From Nitrospirota bacterium (GTDB lineage Bacteria > Nitrospirota > Nitrospiria > Nitrospirales > UBA8639), in NCBI GenBank assembly GCA_029865515.1, contig JAOUGQ010000035.1, positions 1 through 16,826 on the forward strand: a DNA stretch of 16,826 nucleotides. The letters are read 5' to 3'. Positions 13,083 through 16,826 of this stretch are shown here, in pieces. The translations under genes and the position numbers were made by a program. Position 1 is the first letter of the stretch, and every line of letters begins with the position of its first letter. Below the pieces are notes generated by a model. That model saw nothing but the letters and a program-made list of their open reading frames with translations. It was not told the DNA's origin and ran no database searches.

Positions 13083-13592
13083 ATGCTCAGCATTCCGTCC
13101 AGCATTATCCAGAACATGATTGAACATGCCCGTGAGTTGGCACCTCATGAATGTTGCGGCATATTGTCTGGAAAGGAAGGTGAGATTTCCGATTGCTATC
13201 GCATCACCAATATTCTGGCCAACATGTCGGAACAGGAACTCACGCGCTTTGATGGGGCTAAATTGTCAGACCTTCAACGGTTATCTCCGGAAGAGCGGGC
13301 GGATATCGCGTTTCAGATGGACGCCAGGGAAATGGCCATGGCCCAACGGGACATGCGTTCAAAGGGACTCGACCTCTTAGGATTTTATCATTCTCACACA
13401 TTCAGCCCGGCCCGCCCATCCCTAACAGATATCACCATCGCCATGGAATTTGAAAGTTACCGGGCTAAACTGAACTTCCCGGAGCCTTTCCACCTGATTG
13501 TATCCCTGGAAGTCGCCGATCAACCGGTTGTCAGGGCCTATCGAATCCAGGAAGCCCTGGCCACGGAAGTTCCGATTCACACCCTTAACTAA
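13083..13592 (+). CDS. JAMM/MPN zinc metallopeptidase (Mec+ / M67 family)
   Basis: This zinc isopeptidase or carboxypeptidase of the JAB1/MPN/Mov34 type has 169 residues. The JAMM set is complete: Glu23 in PHECCGILSG, then HSH (His103, His105), Ser113 and Asp116 in FYHSHTFSPARPSLTD, which fits HxH-x7-SxxD. A helical, Met/Glu-rich insertion (about 45-95) makes it longer than the minimal family fold. Relatives act on ubiquitin-like sulfur carriers: Mec+ frees cysteine from CysO-cysteine, and HcyD and QbsD cut residues behind the Gly-Gly. Since both carriers here carry one extra residue, it probably performs the trimming, the product release, or both (inference). It starts 4 bp after moeB copy 2 and is the last gene of the cluster. 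Confidence 0.9.
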   Translation: MLSIPSSIIQNMIEHARELAPHECCGILSGKEGEISDCYRITNILANMSEQELTRFDGAKLSDLQRLSPEERADIAFQMDAREMAMAQRDMRSKGLDLLGFYHSHTFSPARPSLTDITIAMEFESYRAKLNFPEPFHLIVSLEVADQPVVRAYRIQEALATEVPIHTLN

Positions 13593-13642
13593 CCCGCCCC
13601 CTACCCGATTCACCTCCTCAAATTTTTGGTTTTCAGGCCGTA

Positions 13643-13662
13643 GACTTCCAACCAGGAGTCTT
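13643..13662 (+). terminator. Imperfect hairpin after the sulfur cluster
   Basis: AGACTTCC-AACCA-GGAGTCT forms a stem with one unpaired T, 50 bp past the JAMM stop codon. A T run (GTGTTTTTTC) follows about 15 bp later, too far for a classic intrinsic terminator. It is the only candidate stop for the cluster mRNA before the next gene. Confidence 0.3.
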
Positions 13663-13704
13663 GAGATAATGCGGTGTTTTTTCAGGTCCCAATAGGAGAA
13701 AATT

Positions 13705-14055
13705 ATGCCCACCCTTCACCAGATGTTAGGTTTCCTGCTTGGATTATGTGTGTTTGTCCAAACAGGAGGGCAGGTGTTTGCTGAAGCCTCCACCACCCTT
13801 CAAAATTTCAATAGTCCAATTGTAAAGATCGAAGCAGATAAAGGCGCGTTTCTGATTACGACCGACTCAGGTATTCAATGGATTCAAGTTGAAGAAGAGG
13901 CGAAGGTCCAACTGAAAACACTGGACGTAGGAGATATCATTGACATCGTAGTTGAAGTGCGGCCCGATAATGCTCCCCCCTTGCTCAAATCCTGGAAGTT
14001 GGCCCGTAGCGCTTCCTCCTGCAAAGTGTTCGATGGAAAGACATGCAGGAAATAA
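13705..14055 (+). CDS. Small exported protein of unknown function
   Basis: The protein has 116 residues, and ATG 13705 is preceded by AGGAG. Residues 1-26 form a signal peptide (hydrophobic MLGFLLGLCVFV, likely cleavage VFA then EAS). The mature 90 residues are mostly beta-strand in character (IVKIEADKGAFLITTDSGIQ, VGDIIDIVVEVRP) and end with two Cys (106 and 114) that could form a disulfide. The KGAFLITTDSG / VGDIIDIVV pattern suggests a small OB- or barrel-like periplasmic domain, but I recognise no family. It is on the same strand as the sulfur cluster, 112 bp behind it, and need not be functionally linked. Confidence 0.75.
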   Translation: MPTLHQMLGFLLGLCVFVQTGGQVFAEASTTLQNFNSPIVKIEADKGAFLITTDSGIQWIQVEEEAKVQLKTLDVGDIIDIVVEVRPDNAPPLLKSWKLARSASSCKVFDGKTCRK

Positions 14056-14349
14056 AAGTTTCACACTTCCCACCCCTGTCCACGTCTCTCGATCTACCTG
14101 CCTGATTTTTGAATTTTTCATACGCCCCTGATACCCACTCAGTGGATCAAGAAAATTTTTCCCCGCCAAACCCTTTTACCTATTCTGAAATGATATTAAA
14201 TAGGGGCTGAGGCTCCAGCACGACCTTCGAGCTTTTCGAGTGGAGCGACTGGAACCCGAGTTTTTTGCATTCCTTGCGGCATAAGATAGAAGGGTTTTAA
14301 AATATTTAATAGCATTAACTGGTTATGAATGGGGTGAGTGGGTGGACGA

Positions 14350-14373
14350 TTTTCGAACTTTTCGGATCGAAAA
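14350..14373. repeat. Inverted repeat TTTTCGA / TCGAAAA
   Basis: A 7-bp perfect stem with a 10-base loop lies in the gap before the convergent transporter gene. It is AT-rich and has no T tract in either direction that would make it a clear terminator. A related motif, TTCGAGCTTTTCGAG, lies at about 14226. Confidence 0.35.
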
Positions 14374-14416
14374 ACTTTACCTGAAAATCCTTGAATATGT
14401 CTTGGGCTAAGGTGAG

Positions 14417-14518
14417 ATGGAGTTTAATGACTTTACAGTAATTGGACAGGGCTCAGATAAGCCGTTAGTGGTGCCGGAATTAAAAAGTTTAGCGAAACAG
14501 CGGTTTCGAGGTTTTTGA
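14417..14518 (+). CDS. Short 33-residue open frame, possible gene remnant
   Basis: ATG 14417 stands four bases behind AAGG. The frame reads MEFNDFTVIGQGSDKPLVVP and ends ELKSLAKQRFRGF before TGA. The amino acid use is protein-like, unlike the surrounding frames, but no family is recognised. It could be a tiny gene or the surviving end of a larger decayed gene. It is listed because nothing else explains this stretch. Confidence 0.25.
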   Translation: MEFNDFTVIGQGSDKPLVVPELKSLAKQRFRGF

Positions 14519-14615
14519 CCATACGAGGAGCTGAATACAATGTTGCTAGAAATGTAATTGCTATCCATCGCAAAGGTATTACCCGGGTTTGAATCGAAGC
14601 CCTAGTCTATAACCC

Positions 14616-16247
14616 CTACTGCTGGGTATGTAATCGCGAATGCTGTACCAACACGACCGTGAGCAATGGCGCAAGCAGTCCGATGAGCGCGACCGTAATT
14701 AGTAACCAGCCAAGTTCACTATAATCTGCAGCGGTCTTGACGACGTCTTCGGCCCGATCACGAACTTCGCGAGTAACGGTATAGATTTCGTTGAAATACT
14801 TGGTGCCGAGACTCGCCGCCGAAAGCGCCAGGTTGGTAAACGAGGCCATTACCGCGAAAAAAGTGGCTTTCAAATGGCCCGGTGCGTTTTTGGCGATCCA
14901 GGCGAGCATCGGGATCATCGAGATCTGGCCAAGCGGCGATTCGATCATGGTGTCGATTAGTGCGATAAAACGTGCGTCGACGATACCGGCGGTGCGCGCT
15001 GCGGTCCATTCATGCAACCCGTAGTACAGCCCGATATTCGGTAAGGCCAGGATTGCCGAGGCAATAGTCAGGATGACAATGACGAAAGCGATCGAACGCG
15101 TCGCCATCATCGGCCGCAACACTACCATACCGACGAGGGTTAGCAATGACGCGATCAGGGACAGGACGGACAGGAATTGCTCGTCAAATCCAAGCACATC
15201 GATTTCAAACCAGGAGGCGCCAGGTCCGGGCAACGGCGTGGCGCGAAACACGAAAATAATCACCGCGGTGCCGATCAGCATGTTGCGCATTTGCGGATCA
15301 AGCTCCAGCATCAGCCGGTACATCAGAAACAGGACAATCGACATCGATCCGATAAAAATGATTTCCTGCGCCAGCGGCGCCTGGCTCATTCCCATGGTCA
15401 GCGTAAATATGGCGAACACCAGGCTACCGCCGAGGATCCACCAGTTCGGTTTAGTCTCGCCGGCGGGCGCGAATAGTAACTTGTCGATAGCCGTGTGATC
15501 CTGACCCTGTTCGCGCATGCGTTGCGCGCGCCGTCTTAAAATGAGTCCGCCCAGTAGAACACCCGATACAGACAGTACCGGGATGACCAGCGCCAGCAGA
15601 TAAATGTCCGCGTATATTGCGACCTTCATTTGCTCTGACATGTCTTCGACTCCGCTGAACATCGTGATGTTCAACGCGGCGACCGCGGCCAGACCGCCAA
15701 TGATCGCGAATCGCCCCAGCGTTTGCATGGTCGTATGCATAACCTTTATTTCGCTGTCCGGATAAGGGTCGCCATGTTCGTTGATAGTGGGCACGGCCTC
15801 GACCGTCATGGCGTCCGCAACCACGTCCTGCACCACGTACCCGGTCGGGGCCAGCAGCGTGGCGACGACGAACCAGGTTTCAGCTTTCATGATTTCGCTC
15901 ATGCTGTCGGGATGGACGATGAGGCCGTACATGATCAGAATGCTTAACGTAATCAGACCGGCACCGAGGTAAACCAGCAGCGCCTTGCGGCGCCAGATCA
16001 GGTCAACCAGGTGCCCCAACGGCATTTTCAGCGTCCACGGAATCCCCGCCCAGAAGGCAAGCCCGGAAAGAAAAGCGGCGGATAGGTCGAGATAATCCTT
16101 GATGAAAAAGGTTCCGACGATCGCGGTTAAGCCTTGCACGCCGGCGGCCAGGTAAATCATCAGCGGCGGCAGGTAAGACCAGCGGAACTGGCGTCCAAGA
16201 TCGAGGAAGGTATCGTCGATCCAGCGCCAGACAGGATTATCGGTCAT
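14616..16247 (-). CDS. MFS-type transporter related to the folate/biopterin (BT1) family
   Basis: This inner-membrane transporter has 543 residues from ATG 16247 (MTDNPVWRWIDDTFLDLG). In-frame ATGs at 16292 and 16310 would extend it, but that upstream stretch is not protein-like and no site has a strong Shine-Dalgarno. About 12 hydrophobic segments are visible. FWAGIPWTLKMPLGHLVD (near residue 70) and GYVVQDVVADAMTVE (near 137) resemble the loop signatures of the folate-biopterin/BT1 branch of the major facilitator superfamily. The substrate cannot be read from sequence; pteridines or amino-acid-like compounds are possible. Arginine is mostly CGC, and GCG, CTG and ATC are frequent. This differs from the CGG/GGA-richer genes to the left and suggests acquisition by transfer. 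No gene on its strand accompanies it closely. Confidence 0.8.
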   Translation of the reverse strand: MTDNPVWRWIDDTFLDLGRQFRWSYLPPLMIYLAAGVQGLTAIVGTFFIKDYLDLSAAFLSGLAFWAGIPWTLKMPLGHLVDLIWRRKALLVYLGAGLITLSILIMYGLIVHPDSMSEIMKAETWFVVATLLAPTGYVVQDVVADAMTVEAVPTINEHGDPYPDSEIKVMHTTMQTLGRFAIIGGLAAVAALNITMFSGVEDMSEQMKVAIYADIYLLALVIPVLSVSGVLLGGLILRRRAQRMREQGQDHTAIDKLLFAPAGETKPNWWILGGSLVFAIFTLTMGMSQAPLAQEIIFIGSMSIVLFLMYRLMLELDPQMRNMLIGTAVIIFVFRATPLPGPGASWFEIDVLGFDEQFLSVLSLIASLLTLVGMVVLRPMMATRSIAFVIVILTIASAILALPNIGLYYGLHEWTAARTAGIVDARFIALIDTMIESPLGQISMIPMLAWIAKNAPGHLKATFFAVMASFTNLALSAASLGTKYFNEIYTVTREVRDRAEDVVKTAADYSELGWLLITVALIGLLAPLLTVVLVQHSRLHTQQ

Positions 16248-16716
16248 GATTTCACGCTTTAAAATTAAATCGGCGGACAGATAATACTCCATCCGACCGC
16301 CCAGGGGCATCTGGAAGCGGAGCTTGCCGGGGACTCTGTGGGGTTCTTAAATCTGACCGGGGAGAAAAGTAAGATTAATAGTGTTGCGGGGGCTCGATTT
16401 TGTCATCATTTTACTCCTCGCCTCAGAATTCCTCTGATTCTAAAAAGTGTAGAATCGACAAGAAAACCGAGTCTTCCCTTAAAATTCCAGCTTAATGAGC
16501 CTAGTGTTGCAGTTTAGGGGAATTGAGAGAGCCTTGGACTGAACAGCCCTCTGGAAGTGGCGATTAGGAATTCGCCATACTACACAGTGCGTTCGGGTTT
16601 TTTTGACCATCCTGATGCAAGCTCTGGTGCGGGGCTGGGTTGAAAAGGGCAGGTCCCATTTTCGTTTTAGAAATGGACCTCGCCATCTTGCCCTTGCATC
16701 CGGCAAAATCAAGCAA
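16248..16716. other. Gene-free region upstream of the transporter
   Basis: This 469-bp stretch lies between the transporter start and the partial gene at the right edge, and should contain the transporter promoter. It is rich in stop codons in all frames. Frames such as the minus-strand one at 16479-16712 are Arg/Pro-rich and non-protein-like. Two structures are visible: GGCGATT-AGG-AATTCGCC at 16558-16575 and the two-tier hairpin at 16645-16695. Confidence 0.45.
16645..16695 (-). terminator. Two-tier hairpin behind the partial gene at the right edge
   Basis: The outer stem is AAGGGCA / TGCCCTT (16645-16651 with 16689-16695). The inner stem is GGTCCCATTT / AAATGGACC (16652-16661 with 16671-16679), with one bulged C. 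It begins 21 bp behind the stop codon of the minus-strand partial gene, and a short TTTTC follows on that strand. This is the expected place and shape for a transcription stop, though the T tract is weak. Confidence 0.5.
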
Positions 16717-16826
16717 TCATTTTCTTATGGAAAATTTCCTGTCCAAATTTTTGAGTTTTTCCACGATTCCGGTGTATTCCAGTTCCGCCATGGGGAGCAT
16801 AGCGGCTCCAAAAAAACCTTGGCGGC
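16717..16826 (-). CDS. C-terminal fragment of an unidentified protein (cut by window edge)
   Basis: The minus-strand frame is open from the right edge and ends at TGA 16717-16719. Its last residues read RQGFFGAAMLPMAELEYTGI and then VEKLKNLDRKFSIRK. The alternating hydrophobic and charged residues look like an authentic amphipathic C-terminal helix, and a strong hairpin follows the stop. The fragment of about 36 residues is too short to name. Confidence 0.45.
   Translation of the reverse strand, partial: RQGFFGAAMLPMAELEYTGIVEKLKNLDRKFSIRK

Larger units (their letters stand above)
14056..14615. other. 560-bp stretch without a convincing gene
   Basis: This AT-rich stretch lies between two convergent genes. 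Visible items are two similar motifs about 125 bp apart (TTCGAGCTTTTCGAG near 14226 and TTCGAACTTTTCGGA near 14352), an inverted repeat TTTTCGA / TCGAAAA (14350-14356 with 14367-14373), and one short protein-like frame (separate entry). It may be the decayed boundary of the inserted transporter gene (inference). Confidence 0.4.

Noticed and set aside
14578..14606. tRNA T-arm-like ACCCGGGTTTGAATCG beside the transporter, as a possible att site
   Set aside because: The flanking bases do not form the T stem, and no anticodon arm or acceptor partner is present.
16290..16345. Possible transposase tail on the plus strand near the transporter start (SIRPPRGIWKRSLPGTLWGS)
   Set aside because: The fragment ends in a stop and is vaguely reminiscent of insertion-sequence debris, but there is no upstream open frame, no terminal repeat and no certain family match.
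16479..16712. Minus-strand frame of 77 codons near the right edge
   Set aside because: Arg-rich, includes the two-tier hairpin within its 5' part, and has no ribosome-binding site; judged non-coding.

Overview
The window looks like chromosomal DNA of a Nitrospira-type bacterium (phylum Nitrospirota). This is a judgement from gene order and protein style, mainly the thiS-like / cysM / moeB / thrC / cysO-like / NIL / moeB / JAMM run. No marker gene (rRNA, ribosomal protein) is present to prove it, and no rRNA, tRNA, CRISPR array or intact insertion sequence was seen.

Left part (1-5827). On the minus strand, the N-terminal part of a membrane-anchored alpha/beta-hydrolase-like protein runs off the left edge. 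Upstream of it sits a small addiction-module antitoxin whose partner toxin seems to survive only as a stub of about a dozen codons. A plus-strand exported protein with a C-terminal HEAT-like segment follows (1048-2043). Two minus-strand genes come next: the Na+/H+ antiporter NhaA (2574-3881) and an exported DUF4412-type protein (4074-4934). This pair is flanked by two diverged copies, in direct orientation, of a roughly 177-bp hairpin-rich intergenic repeat (2362-2538 and 5175-5350).

Central part (5828-13592, all plus strand). A DEAD-box RNA helicase with a C-terminal DbpA-type RNA-binding domain is followed by a class III-like sirtuin. Then comes a compact eight-gene cluster for sulfur transfer through protein thiocarboxylates: carrier 1, cysteine synthase, E1-like activator 1, threonine-synthase-like enzyme, carrier 2, NIL-domain protein, E1-like activator 2 and a JAMM metalloprotease. 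By analogy with CysO/CysM/Mec+ of Mycobacterium and HcyS/HcyD/HcyF of Wolinella, the E1-like enzymes would adenylate the Gly-Gly tail of a carrier and load sulfur. The PLP enzymes would use the thiocarboxylate as sulfur donor, and the JAMM protease would trim the carrier and/or release the amino acid. Both carriers end with one residue beyond the Gly-Gly (GGGA and GGS), so both appear to need trimming. The cluster reads as two parallel carrier / PLP-enzyme / E1 sets sharing one protease. This suggests that one branch makes cysteine and the other a second thiol amino acid, possibly homocysteine through the thrC-like enzyme.

Right part (13593-16826). A small exported protein (13705-14055) is followed by about 560 bp with no convincing gene. 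A minus-strand 12-helix transporter of the folate/biopterin (BT1)-like MFS type follows, and its codon use differs from the rest of the window. At the right edge is the C-terminal tail of another minus-strand gene, with a strong two-tier hairpin just behind its stop codon.
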